A stretch of 47,699 bases of DNA. It comes from a virus. Of the stretch, positions 8,998-16,175 are shown in pieces. The DNA lies in IMG/VR virus record IMGVR_UViG_3300018411_000031, positions 1-47,699 of that record; one strand, 5' to 3'. Under the pieces are notes generated by a model. It was not told where the DNA came from. It saw nothing but the letters and a program-made list of their open reading frames with translations, and searched no databases. The translations under genes were made by a program, and so were the position numbers. How positions within the stretch are numbered: the first letter of the stretch is position 1; each line of letters begins with the position of its first letter.

Positions 8998-10076
8998 TTG
9001 GAAACCTCCGGGAATTCGTTGTGAATCTGACCGTCCAGAGTGCGTCCGGCGGCTTTCTTGCCCGATTTCCAAATAACTGATGTTCCTTTTTCCATGCGCT
9101 CTACGAAACAGCCTTCCTCGTTTATGGCTCGCATCTTAGTCACTTCCGAAAGAGGCAAAGGATTGTCTTTTGAGACAGGGCAATATTCCCCCCACTGCTT
9201 GAAGAGGAACGGCACGCGAGCCGCCTGACACTGATCGCGTAGGGACCGTGCCCAATCGGGATGCATCGGGCGTGCGTTATTGCCGGATTCGCCTCCGCAG
9301 ATTACCCAGTGGATATGAGGAGCAAAGACACTGGCCCTGTTGAGTGAATTCATTGTGACAATAGGATCTGACTCGTTATAGCCATGCCCTTGACCTGTCG
9401 GAATTTGCGTTAAATCAACAGGCCCCAGCATCGGCTCGACGCTCAGGAATCGCACACGGGCGGGAATCTTCAGCAACTCGGGTATGCGCTTGTCGGCAGC
9501 ATCCTGATTCTCGCAGGTGGTGCCGATCCAGACGCTATGAGGCGGGTTGCCGTGTATCCAATTATGCAGCCATGACTGCATTTCACCGCGCGGCTGATCA
9601 TTAAAATGTGACCAGTGATCGAAAATATAATCCATTGCTTCACGAAGCATCTCGATTACGTTCTCTGGTCGCTTGGTGAGCAGTAGCCAGTCAAGGTGTG
9701 GGGTTCGACGGATCAGGTCGAAGAGACGTGCGCGGATCGTCGTCAGATCGTCGTACAGCTTGTTTCCTTGGCTATCGCATACGTTACCGCCTTGGTAGTC
9801 CTCAAAGACATCAGCGAGGCTCGCACAGAACACACGCGGACGTTCTGACAGTCCTTCTGCCTGACGATTCCACTTCAGCGGTTCAGCCCACATTGATTCA
9901 CTCGCAACTATGCGCGCCGCGTTCTTGCCCCATGTTTCAATTCCGGATCCACGGGCGACACGGCTCGGGGCGCTGACTTCTGCATAGCAGTGAGCACAAC
10001 CCGGACTGACTTTAAAGCATCCGCGCCATGAGTTAAACGTATGAGTGGTCCATTCGATTTTAGAGTTTTCGGCCAT
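8994..10076 (-). CDS. DUF5131 family protein (phage Gp37/Gp68-like)
   Basis: The 360-aa protein from ATG 10076 (MAENSKIEWTTHTFN) matches the phage Gp37/Gp68 (DUF5131) family. Its hallmarks are the opening KIEWT.HTFN.W.GC, a cysteine cluster C20-x6-C27-x2-C30 (GCFKVSPGCAHCYAE) resembling a radical-SAM or Fe-S cluster loop, TKRPENV, WIGTTCENQ, RFLSVEPMLGPVDL and ICGGESGNNARPMHPDW. The biochemical function of the family is not established; the cysteines imply a metal cluster. It is followed directly by the methyltransferase with a GTGA overlap. An upstream in-frame extension to 10226 would run into the preceding gene and is disfavoured. Confidence 0.9.
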   Translation of the reverse strand: MAENSKIEWTTHTFNSWRGCFKVSPGCAHCYAEVSAPSRVARGSGIETWGKNAARIVASESMWAEPLKWNRQAEGLSERPRVFCASLADVFEDYQGGNVCDSQGNKLYDDLTTIRARLFDLIRRTPHLDWLLLTKRPENVIEMLREAMDYIFDHWSHFNDQPRGEMQSWLHNWIHGNPPHSVWIGTTCENQDAADKRIPELLKIPARVRFLSVEPMLGPVDLTQIPTGQGHGYNESDPIVTMNSLNRASVFAPHIHWVICGGESGNNARPMHPDWARSLRDQCQAARVPFLFKQWGEYCPVSKDNPLPLSEVTKMRAINEEGCFVERMEKGTSVIWKSGKKAAGRTLDGQIHNEFPEVSK

Positions 10077-10104
10077 TGTTTTCTGTCGGTTGGTGGTTGA
10101 TATT

Positions 10105-10524
10105 TTAGGCCCAAGACTTCCAGCACATGAGCGGCTTTTCCCAGACGTTGATCTGGAACGCATTAGGGTCTTTGGATTGACCGCTGATGTAGTATTTCTT
10201 CCCTTCTCGAAACGCTTGTGGATCAATTACCGACCAATTAGGGTAATCCATTTGAATCACGATCGCATGAAAGCCACCGGGAACATTAAGGCTTGGTACG
10301 CTCACTATAAAATCTCCGACTGGCGGAAGATTGTTTGAGTCGAATTGAGCACTTTGGAATCCGTAATCCTGAAGGGCCCTGCGTAGCGTTAGATCCCACA
10401 TACCAGTTCTCTCTTCGCCGTACTTTTCGATGATTTCCCGAACAGGAACGTCGACGATCATCGCTAGACACGCGTGGACGCAGGTGAAATCTGAGGGTTG
10501 TTGTTGGACTCTAATTTGATTCAT
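10105..10524 (-). CDS. C39-like papain-fold cysteine protease domain protein
   Basis: A 139-aa single-domain protein from ATG 10524, coupled to the DUF1643 gene by an ATGA overlap. QQQPSDFTCVHACLAMI resembles the catalytic Cys box of C39/papain-like peptidases (Cys15). GGFHAIVIQ supplies His86 and WSVIDPQ supplies Asp101, completing a possible Cys-His-Asp triad. No signal peptide or ABC-transporter domain is present, so it acts in the cytoplasm, possibly as a protease or deamidase-like modifier of a host or phage protein. The triad is seen; the substrate is unknown. Confidence 0.78.
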   Translation of the reverse strand: MNQIRVQQQPSDFTCVHACLAMIVDVPVREIIEKYGEERTGMWDLTLRRALQDYGFQSAQFDSNNLPPVGDFIVSVPSLNVPGGFHAIVIQMDYPNWSVIDPQAFREGKKYYISGQSKDPNAFQINVWEKPLMCWKSWA

Positions 10525-11030
10525 AGTGCTTGTGGTTTGAGTGTCTTCTTCAGGTAAAGTGGGTGGCGTGGATTGCCGTCTTGAGTGAAAGCGAGTCCGT
10601 GTAGCTGGATATGGTTTGAGAGCATCAGGCTCATCACTTCTTCGTCGCGTCGCAGGTGAGTCCCATGGCTTCCCCATGCGGCCACGACGATCCCAGCTTG
10701 CTTGGCGGTTTTCAGGATATGCCAGTCATTAGAGTCTCCGATTGGATCCGGTTGAGCCTTCATGTCCTTGGGGTCTGTCGCTCTCCATGCAAAGAGGTTG
10801 AGCATGACAAACGCATCATATCCCCAGTCCTTCGCGTAGTTGATGCACCGGCGCACTGTTGGGTCGTCATTCGTCTCGTCCGCCGTACTGGGGTTCAAGC
10901 AAATGAAGGCGCAGTATTTTCCGGGGCCCCAGCGACGCCAGAGCGTGTATCGGTATTTACGGCACTTGGAGAACTCAGCAATCGGAGTGTCGCCCATGTG
11001 GAGCTCGCTCTGGGTATTGTCTTGGCTCAC
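10521..11030 (-). CDS. DUF1643 domain protein
   Basis: This 169-aa protein matches the DUF1643 family found in phages and mobile elements. Recognisable blocks are YRYTLWRRWGP, FICLNPSTADETNDDPT, RRCINYAKDWGYDAFVMLNLFAWRATDP and GIVVAAWGSHG. The start is a GTG at 11030 overlapping the preceding stop (GTGA). The family's molecular role is not known to me with certainty; its alpha/beta pattern suggests a nucleotide- or base-related enzyme fold. It sits inside the accessory block with the ASCH-like and C39-like genes. Confidence 0.9.
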   Translation of the reverse strand: MSQDNTQSELHMGDTPIAEFSKCRKYRYTLWRRWGPGKYCAFICLNPSTADETNDDPTVRRCINYAKDWGYDAFVMLNLFAWRATDPKDMKAQPDPIGDSNDWHILKTAKQAGIVVAAWGSHGTHLRRDEEVMSLMLSNHIQLHGLAFTQDGNPRHPLYLKKTLKPQAL

Positions 11031-11704
11031 GACGACACCTCCAATCTCTCAAGCGAGTATGCCCAGACGTAGGGGTTTGCCTCCCACGCGTATTTGCCTT
11101 TCTCGCGATTAGCGTTGATAGAGTCCCAGAGTTGTCCAAAGCAGTAGCGGACTCCTACATCTGTATTCTCAGAAGGGATTCCTTCGGCCCGACAGTCATT
11201 AGGGCTGATGTCCTGAAGGCGCTCGATGCGAACGTCAGTCACGCGTGCAAACTCACGGGCGAATACCTTGCGCATAAAGCGAGCTGTTGTCGGAGCATAT
11301 GGAGCGCCTTCCCCTTTGCGTGCGAGTAGCTTTTTAACGTCCTCAACCAAGAGGTCGATGTTGCGCTCAACGTTCGGACGGTCGTATCGTTCCCATAAGT
11401 ACTGCACATCGGCCATTCCTCCGTGAGCATCATAGGAAAACGTCTCGATCTGAACCGGCTCGGTCAGATACACGATGTCACCGACTTGGTAACGTGGCTT
11501 TACTGCAGATCCATTAACCCCATAATCTCCATACCAAACAACGGATGTCGAATTACCCCACGTATCTTTGTCGATACAGATCGGATGATCGTTGATAGAC
11601 TCAATGCGTCGCGTCTGCCGCTTCCGGAGTTCCACGAAGGCGCGGTACATTTCCTCTTTGAAGCCAAGAGGCTTGGCTGTTTTTAGTAATTTGGCGCGGT
11701 TCAT
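11027..11704 (-). CDS. ASCH-like phage protein
   Basis: The 225-aa product resembles the phage ASCH-related proteins that begin with a F..EM..A....RKTQTRR block. Here this reads GFKEEMYRAFVELRKRQTRR, followed by YQVGDIVYLTEP. The C-terminal part has VTDVRIERLQDISPNDCRAEGI, FGQLWDSINANR and ANPYVWAYSLERLE. ASCH domains have a PUA-like beta-barrel and are proposed to bind RNA or act on modified nucleosides. It starts at ATG 11704 (ATGA overlap). Phage homologues are often annotated only as morphogenetic or hypothetical; the exact role is open. Confidence 0.82.
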   Translation of the reverse strand: MNRAKLLKTAKPLGFKEEMYRAFVELRKRQTRRIESINDHPICIDKDTWGNSTSVVWYGDYGVNGSAVKPRYQVGDIVYLTEPVQIETFSYDAHGGMADVQYLWERYDRPNVERNIDLLVEDVKKLLARKGEGAPYAPTTARFMRKVFAREFARVTDVRIERLQDISPNDCRAEGIPSENTDVGVRYCFGQLWDSINANREKGKYAWEANPYVWAYSLERLEVSS

Positions 11705-12039
11705 TCGCTGACCTTTCCATCGTTCGGAAGAGGAATCCAGTTGTCCACATGCACACGTTCGTCATTGAATCGCGCAACAGTCATCCCGACTTCCTCGTCT
11801 CTGCGGTGACACCACATTTCAATTTTGGAGTCCCAGTAGATTTCAGACACAAAAGGAGACGACCCGCCTCCAGATTCATCAGCCCATGTTACTCGGCCAC
11901 AGGCCACGTAGCCCTTTCCATCCTTGGGAGGTTCGCCGACGTTCCAACCTCCCGAACCAGTCGAGGCACTCAATGCCGAGGCTGCTGCCTGTTCGTCGCG
12001 TTCCTGTGTCGTTGTATCGTTTTGGGTATCCATAGTCAT
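11701..12039 (-). CDS. Hypothetical phage protein, DUF551-like
   Basis: The 112-aa protein has a Gln/Thr/Ser/Ala-rich N terminus (1-28) and then a small domain: GGWNVGEPPKDGKGYVACG, a middle SEIYWDSKIEMWCHRRD, and a terminal HVDNWIPLPNDG. This W..G.PP..G...W.PLP pattern is typical of short DUF551-like proteins widespread in phages, whose function is unknown. The start is taken as ATG 12039; an internal ATG at 12033 is equally possible. It is coupled to the ASCH-like gene by ATGA. Confidence 0.72.
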   Translation of the reverse strand: MTMDTQNDTTTQERDEQAAASALSASTGSGGWNVGEPPKDGKGYVACGRVTWADESGGGSSPFVSEIYWDSKIEMWCHRRDEEVGMTVARFNDERVHVDNWIPLPNDGKVSE

Positions 12040-12057
12040 TCGCCGTTTCCCTCGGCA

Positions 12058-12273
12058 TTAGTGCTCTTGTTCATTGATTCTGACTGAGATGATGAGTCGC
12101 TGTCCGCTGTACTCGAAATCCACATTTTTTAGGAGCCTCGTGGAAATCGTTCCGTACATAAATCGAACTCGCTCATAAACTCGGGCCGATGCCGCATTCG
12201 CTTCTTCTTCGCAGATGCGCTTGGTTTCCTTCTCAATGGCTTTATTGATAGACTTGATGATGAGGTCATTCAT
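12058..12273 (-). CDS. Small hypothetical protein
   Basis: A 71-aa protein beginning MNDLIIKSINKAIEKE, with an amphipathic, charged N-terminal helix (about 1-30) and a C-terminal beta-rich part (DFEYSGQRLIISVRINEQEH). It starts at ATG 12273 overlapping the upstream stop. No family is recognised. The position in an unbroken chain of overlapping genes supports it being real. Confidence 0.65.
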   Translation of the reverse strand: MNDLIIKSINKAIEKETKRICEEEANAASARVYERVRFMYGTISTRLLKNVDFEYSGQRLIISVRINEQEH

Positions 12274-12482
12274 TTGCGTTTCCCTTCTTTCGACGCCCTC
12301 GCTTTCAAGTGGGCTAGGTAGTAGTTGTTGAATATTTTGAGATGCTTCTGGCGGATATACGTGCCGACAGACTTCAAGTGCGGACGCTCTTTGATTTCAT
12401 CCTTAAGCATGTATGGAACGGGGATCTTCCCGTCGCTGATGTCCCGCTCGAAGTCGGTTTTGTTGTATTTGGCTCTAGGCAT
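12270..12482 (-). CDS. Small basic hypothetical protein
   Basis: A 70-aa, strongly basic protein (PRAKYNKTDFERDISDGK... ending ASKEGKRK). Its start codon shares a base with the stop of the preceding gene (TAATG), showing translational coupling. The central KSVGTYIRQKHLKIFNNYYLAHL is helical. The charge suggests nucleic-acid or ribosome binding, but no motif proves this. Confidence 0.65.
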   Translation of the reverse strand: MPRAKYNKTDFERDISDGKIPVPYMLKDEIKERPHLKSVGTYIRQKHLKIFNNYYLAHLKARASKEGKRK

Positions 12483-12922
12483 TAGAACGGGACGACTTCA
12501 GTTAATTTTGGGCGCTTTGGTAGGCTTTCCAGTTTGGAAAGCTCATGACGACTACTGGAATTTAAGAGCGCTGTGACCGCCTTCATGTACTCGACAGACT
12601 TCTGTTTTTCTTCGTGCAGCTTTTGATACCGAGCAGGTTCAGGCTTTTTATCGAGTTCCCGTTCTATATCTTTCAACGCGTACTCAACCCAACAAAGTTC
12701 TACATCAAGCTTAGACTTGTTCTCCAAGTAGCGACGCTCCTGCATCACTTGGTTTTCACAGTAGAGTTGGCACTTGTTCGCGATGTTTCCCGCATTTGCG
12801 CCTTCCGGAACTTCCGCAGTAATGCTGCAGCTAAACCGATGATTCGCAAAACTTTCGTTGGGATCATTGAACTGATGTGCGTAACTGACTGTTACCTCTT
12901 TAATTTTGATGTCTTCTGTCAT
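12482..12922 (-). CDS. Unknown protein, paralogue of 16176-16625, SSB-like -VVPF terminus
   Basis: This 146-aa protein is a clear paralogue of the one at 16176-16625. Both open with E.TVS..HQFNDP.E.FANHR..ISITA (here EVTVSYAHQFNDPNESFANH), have a charged helical middle, and end in hydrophobic-Pro-Phe (here TEVVPF). The terminal Pro-Phe matches the last residues of SSB, which in bacteria dock partner proteins, although these paralogues lack a strongly acidic run before it. No family is recognised. It is the first gene downstream of the tmRNA and the 309-bp non-coding stretch. A role with the phage SSB/recombination machinery is inference. Confidence 0.75.
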   Translation of the reverse strand: MTEDIKIKEVTVSYAHQFNDPNESFANHRFSCSITAEVPEGANAGNIANKCQLYCENQVMQERRYLENKSKLDVELCWVEYALKDIERELDKKPEPARYQKLHEEKQKSVEYMKAVTALLNSSSRHELSKLESLPKRPKLTEVVPF

Positions 12923-13231
12923 GATGAATATTCTGTTGGTTGATGTATTAGGAAAGTGGCCACCGCCTCGCCGTATATTTCACGGATATGATCAGGGCCT
13001 TACGTAGATCCGATTGGATCCACACCCTTGGCCGGCCATGCGAGGGCAAGCGAGGCAGTGGGAAAAGTGAATTGGAGAGGGCCGGACGCTACCCCGGCTC
13101 AAGCTGCCCAATTGCTTGGGGGAGGCCCATCGTTTCGACTTATCTTATGCGACGACCTGAGTGCCTGACTTCCTACCTGCACGTCTGCGCGACCGGGCAT
13201 CTCCCAGTCCTTTCCGTGCTGCCTCTCCAAA
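12923..13231 (-). other. 309-bp non-coding stretch downstream of the tmRNA
   Basis: No gene is supported on either strand, although the surrounding operon has almost no gaps. It holds several small inverted repeats: GATCC-GATT-GGATC near 13008-13021, CCCAA-TTGC-TTGGG near 13109-13122 nested between GGGCC (13078) and GGCCC (13126), and CCGT-ATATTTC-ACGG near 12970. The GC-rich, hairpin-prone composition suits a structured RNA or a processed leader for the next gene. It does not show the conserved boxes of SRP RNA or RNase P RNA, and no complete tRNA can be folded from it. Confidence 0.45.
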
Positions 13232-13632
13232 TGGTGGACCTGGGGGGAATCGAACCCCCGTCCTCCGCTACTTACTCTCGACCTTCGTTCACATGCTTAG
13301 TCTTTTGATTGATTCTCCTGTAAGTCGAAGAGGATCGGACGATCCCATCACTAGGGCTGTTTGGATACAGCCTCCACCACTCGGGGTAGTGACTCCCGAG
13401 ATACTTATGGTTTGTCCCCTGAACCTGCCCAGAGACTTAGGCGTAGCGGTTACGCTACCAATGCTTCTTCGGCGAGCAGTGCTTCGCCTTCGGCTGCGAG
13501 AGCCTTCATTTCTGCATTGAGGTCAACGAGGTTATCGTTGCCATTTAGTTGTGTTGATCCGTTTCACGTCTGTGAATCATCGACGGCATGCAGGGCGAGC
13601 CTTGGTAACGGAGTCGAATCCGTGTCAGGCCC
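13232..13632 (-). ncRNA. Phage-encoded transfer-messenger RNA (tmRNA)
   Basis: A complete one-piece tmRNA of 401 nt that rescues stalled ribosomes and tags their peptides for proteolysis. The 5' end GGGCCUG pairs with CAGGUCC before the encoded CCA at 13232-13234, forming a 7-bp acceptor stem that includes a G3-U70 wobble, the alanyl-tRNA synthetase identity element. The 5' tmRNA consensus ...GGATTCGACTCCG and a T-arm of GGGGG TTCGATT CCCCC are present. An internal tag reading frame sits where expected after UAAAU. No smpB gene is in the window, so host SmpB would be needed. It lies inside the early operon, between the RyR-domain gene and a small gene, not at a prophage end. tmRNAs are known in few phages. 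Confidence 0.93.
13450..13542 (-). other. tmRNA tag-peptide reading frame (30 codons + UAA)
   Basis: The resume codon is read as GGC at 13542, directly after UAAAU; this is comparable to UAGUC before GCA in E. coli tmRNA. The frame gives a 30-residue tag starting GNDNLVDLNAEM and ending LAEEALVA, then UAA at 13450-13452. The start resembles ANDN/ANDE tags, and the hydrophobic ALVA end fits ClpXP-type degrons. At 30 codons it is much longer than the usual roughly 10-codon tags. The frame one base later reaches a stop after 11 codons and lacks a degron-like end, so it is rejected. Confidence 0.82.
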
Positions 13633-13637
13633 TATAT

Positions 13638-13723
13638 AAAAGAACAAAAAGTGAATGGAGAGACTGGGCGGGACACTGGTTGATCCCTTCAGCTTGGCGC
13701 TTACTGTCCGCGCCCATCTCTCC
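13638..13723 (-). terminator. Long hairpin plus T-tract between the RyR-domain gene and the tmRNA
   Basis: Arms 13657-13675 and 13705-13723 form an imperfect stem of about 18 bp (GGAGAGA, GGGCG and GGACA paired with TGTCC, CGCCC and TCTCTCC). On the minus transcript it is followed after a few bases by CACTTTTTGTTCTTTT. This looks like a rho-independent terminator or an RNA processing stem separating the upstream mRNA from the tmRNA. It could also protect the tmRNA precursor. A TATATA immediately before the tmRNA 5' end is too close to act as its -10 box. Confidence 0.6.
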
Positions 13724-13745
13724 GTGTATTAGTGGGAATGTGGTT

Positions 13746-14786
13746 CTAGTTGGCTGCGTTCATGCCCTTGTCGGAATCCGAATCGGAGGACTCTACACCG
13801 GTTTCTGTTGGCTCGGGCTTCGACGTGTCGTCGGTCTGACTGGCTTTGAGCGCACGAAGCACTTCGAGATAGCCGTGGACGACGTGGATAAAGAGCGTAT
13901 CCTTATTCTTGTGGTCTTGGCTCAATTCAGAGTATGGCACATAGCAAGGATGCTCTTTCTTGGAAGGGTCCTTAACCGGTCCGTACTTCCAGCCATCGGC
14001 TTCTTTGTCCTTCAGCCAGTTCTCGTGGCTTGCAGATGCAGAGGCGCCGGGATTGTCGACGTGGAACTTGACGCCATTGATGGCTGATTCCTTTTGCCAA
14101 TCAGGAGCACCGGACCATGCAGGCTGAGAATCGTCTCCAATGGACTCACAATAGCGCTTGTTCGCTTCATGACACTGCTCTGCAACATGAGCTACGGCAT
14201 TCTCGTAGGTCATGGCTTTGACAGCATCCGTTCCAATGCCAGTCAATGGATGAAACGGATTCGGATCGAACAATTGGCCACTGGACTCGACATCAGCTGC
14301 GTCTGGAATACCGAGAGCAGTCTTGGCGACGGAAACCCAAGCGTCGCTTTGAAGCTTCTTGTCTGGATCTGCGCGGAAGTCTTCCCATACTGGAAGTGGA
14401 TCGCCGTTGAAAGCTTTGCCACCAACGCGCTTGCAGTAGTCTTCGTAGAGAATCCCGGCGAATTGCTCGATGTCGACACTGTCGGATTCTGCACCGACGA
14501 TCAGTGAGTAACCGTCTTCAAATGCGTCGGCAGGTGAGAATGATTTGTATCCGTCCTCATACTCGACGTAGTATCCGCCATTCTGTGGCTTGTGATTGTC
14601 GTAGTACTTCCCGGACAATGTCATTGGTGGGTACTGCTGGCCTTGAAATTCTTCAAAGGCTAGGATGCAGGATGTGCACTTACCTGAGAACATGTGTGGC
14701 TTGACCAGACGAATTTTCAAAGCACGCACGATTTTGTGGCACTTGTATTTTGGCATTTCTGCCAGTACTTCATTTGTATTTCCCAT
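13746..14786 (-). CDS. RyR-domain phage protein
   Basis: A 346-aa protein with two recognisable parts. The N-terminal domain (about 11-95) has PKYKCHKIVRALKIR and the block GGYYVEYEDGYKSFSPADAF, common in phage proteins of this type. Residues about 197-310 form a RyR domain: HEANKRYCESIGDDSQPAW, DWQKESAINGVKFHVDNPG, SHENWLKDKEADGWKYGPVKD and HPCYVPYSEL. The tail after 312 is acidic and Ser-rich. RyR domains, named from ryanodine receptors, are proposed to bind small nucleotide-like ligands and in phages may be linked to host sensing or defence evasion. It is the last gene before the tmRNA. Confidence 0.88.
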   Translation of the reverse strand: MGNTNEVLAEMPKYKCHKIVRALKIRLVKPHMFSGKCTSCILAFEEFQGQQYPPMTLSGKYYDNHKPQNGGYYVEYEDGYKSFSPADAFEDGYSLIVGAESDSVDIEQFAGILYEDYCKRVGGKAFNGDPLPVWEDFRADPDKKLQSDAWVSVAKTALGIPDAADVESSGQLFDPNPFHPLTGIGTDAVKAMTYENAVAHVAEQCHEANKRYCESIGDDSQPAWSGAPDWQKESAINGVKFHVDNPGASASASHENWLKDKEADGWKYGPVKDPSKKEHPCYVPYSELSQDHKNKDTLFIHVVHGYLEVLRALKASQTDDTSKPEPTETGVESSDSDSDKGMNAAN

Positions 14787-14822
14787 GATTGAGTATTGGT
14801 TGATGTTTAGAGAAATTGGTGG

Positions 14823-16163
14823 CTATAGATCGATGTCGTCGTCATCGATGAGGGTCGCTTGACGTTCGGGTGCCGGTTCTTCGGTGGGGGATTGGTCTTG
14901 TTCGACTTCTTTGCCATCGACGTAGGCAATGGTCCCATCGACGATGTGGATGCCTTGCTCTCCTGGTATTTCCTGAAAGCGCTCTACCCAAAGCTGGAAC
15001 CCGGTCTCTTCGGCCATCTCAGCGATGCGCTTGAAAATGGCTGAACCAATGAGTGATGCATCGCGAATGATGAGAAGCTTGAGCTTGGAGGTGTCACGCA
15101 TGGCGATACGTGCACTGATTTCCATGGTTCTGGCTGTGGACTGCTGTTCGAGGGGCTGGCCTTCGAAGATCACACCTTCGTCATTGACGAATAAGTCGGG
15201 TATGCCGAAGTCGGCTTTTTCGAGCATCTTCTTCTTCACTCGAAGGTGGTCATCAATCGCTATCTGCGCTTTTTTGGCAGCTTTGTCTGCGCGATTGAGT
15301 GCATCCATGGATGCGTCGAAGTTGAGCTTGCTGCGGACGTTCTTGTTGAGCTCTTCGATGGAATTGAGCTGTTCCTTCTTCTTCGCGATCTCATCCTCAG
15401 ATGGTGCGTCAGGAAGCTCGTGCTTCTCGATACGTGCAGCGAGTGCCTTCTCTCGGTCGCGCCAGTTTTCCAGCGCTTCTTCGAGTTCTTTGATCTTGGT
15501 CTTTGTTTGCTCGAGATTGGAGATGTCCTCTTCGTGTTCGGTCTGAGCAGTTTGACGGGCCTTACGCTTGTCCTGCATCTTCTGAATCTCTTCGATGAGG
15601 TCGGAAGCAGACGTTTCCTGATTCGGAGTCTCTTTGGGGACGGTGGGAAGCTGTTTGTGTGAGGCCTGACGCTCTTTGAACAGACGATTTGCTTCTGTTC
15701 GGACGTTATAGAGCTCTTTATATCGTGCTTCCCATTGTGTGAGGTCGATGCCGGCGATGCGCAAAAGAGTTTCACGCTGGTCCTTCGGCTTCATGCGTGC
15801 AAAGGCAAGGGGATCGAGGGTCAGTGAGCTGAATAGTCCGTCGAGGATCTTCTGGGGACTGCGAAGCTTCTTGCCGTCTTTGTCTTTGACTGAGATATAG
15901 CTCGCCTTGGTGGTGAAAGTGCGCTCGACGATAATGTCTGTCAGTTCGTCATCGATAGTGATCTCAATGGAGATGGAGGCCTTTTGTTGGCCTTCGCGGA
16001 TTGGTTGGCTGGGAAGCTCGCCTTTGAGAGCCATCCAAATGCAATCGAGAACGGTGGATTTACCGGCTTCGTTATCGCCAGTCAGGATGATGGGCTTTCC
16101 GTCTGGACGGATGTGGACCGCTTCGAGCTTCTTGACGTTCTGTGCGCTTAATTGTGTGATCAT
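14823..16163 (-). CDS. SbcC/RecF-like SMC-family ATPase
   Basis: The 446-aa protein is a phage recombination-type ATPase resembling RecF, RecN and SbcC heads. Walker A is GDNEAGKST (29-37, Lys35). A long coiled coil runs from about 141 to 315 and contains the apical region. The signature-like LEQQSTARTMEISARIA (338-354) is followed by a Walker B-like LKLLIIRD at 361-368. It is shorter than full SbcC, so it is a minimal SMC-like protein. The C terminus is acidic (LIDDDDIDL), reminiscent of SSB tails. It probably works with RecT, the Fe-S nuclease and SSB on DNA ends. No SbcD-type nuclease partner is seen nearby. Confidence 0.88.
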   Translation of the reverse strand: MITQLSAQNVKKLEAVHIRPDGKPIILTGDNEAGKSTVLDCIWMALKGELPSQPIREGQQKASISIEITIDDELTDIIVERTFTTKASYISVKDKDGKKLRSPQKILDGLFSSLTLDPLAFARMKPKDQRETLLRIAGIDLTQWEARYKELYNVRTEANRLFKERQASHKQLPTVPKETPNQETSASDLIEEIQKMQDKRKARQTAQTEHEEDISNLEQTKTKIKELEEALENWRDREKALAARIEKHELPDAPSEDEIAKKKEQLNSIEELNKNVRSKLNFDASMDALNRADKAAKKAQIAIDDHLRVKKKMLEKADFGIPDLFVNDEGVIFEGQPLEQQSTARTMEISARIAMRDTSKLKLLIIRDASLIGSAIFKRIAEMAEETGFQLWVERFQEIPGEQGIHIVDGTIAYVDGKEVEQDQSPTEEPAPERQATLIDDDDIDL

Positions 16164-16175
16164 TTTTCGGATGGA

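Noticed and set aside
10077-10226. N-terminal extension of the DUF5131 protein
   Set aside because: The added residues overlap the end of the upstream gene, and the family normally begins at the KIEWT box near the chosen ATG.
12923-13231. SRP RNA, RNase P RNA or a cobalamin riboswitch
   Set aside because: None of the invariant boxes of those RNAs could be found on either strand.
13232-13632. The tmRNA as an ssrA attachment site at the edge of a prophage
   Set aside because: Many phages integrate at ssrA, but here the gene is complete, internal and flanked on both sides by phage genes in the same operon.
13161-13639. Rightward reading frames across the tmRNA
   Set aside because: They are shadows of a strongly supported structural RNA on the other strand and lack ribosome binding sites.
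13657-13723. A degenerate tRNA-Ser-like gene (GGAGAGA/TCTCTCC ends)
   Set aside because: The T-loop and anticodon arm cannot be formed and no CCA follows; a simple long hairpin explains the pairing better.
15260-15775. A 171-codon alternate frame in the SMC-like ATPase coiled coil
   Set aside because: It is Arg/Ser/Thr-rich, a typical frameshift product of a coiled-coil gene, and the ATPase frame holds the Walker motifs.
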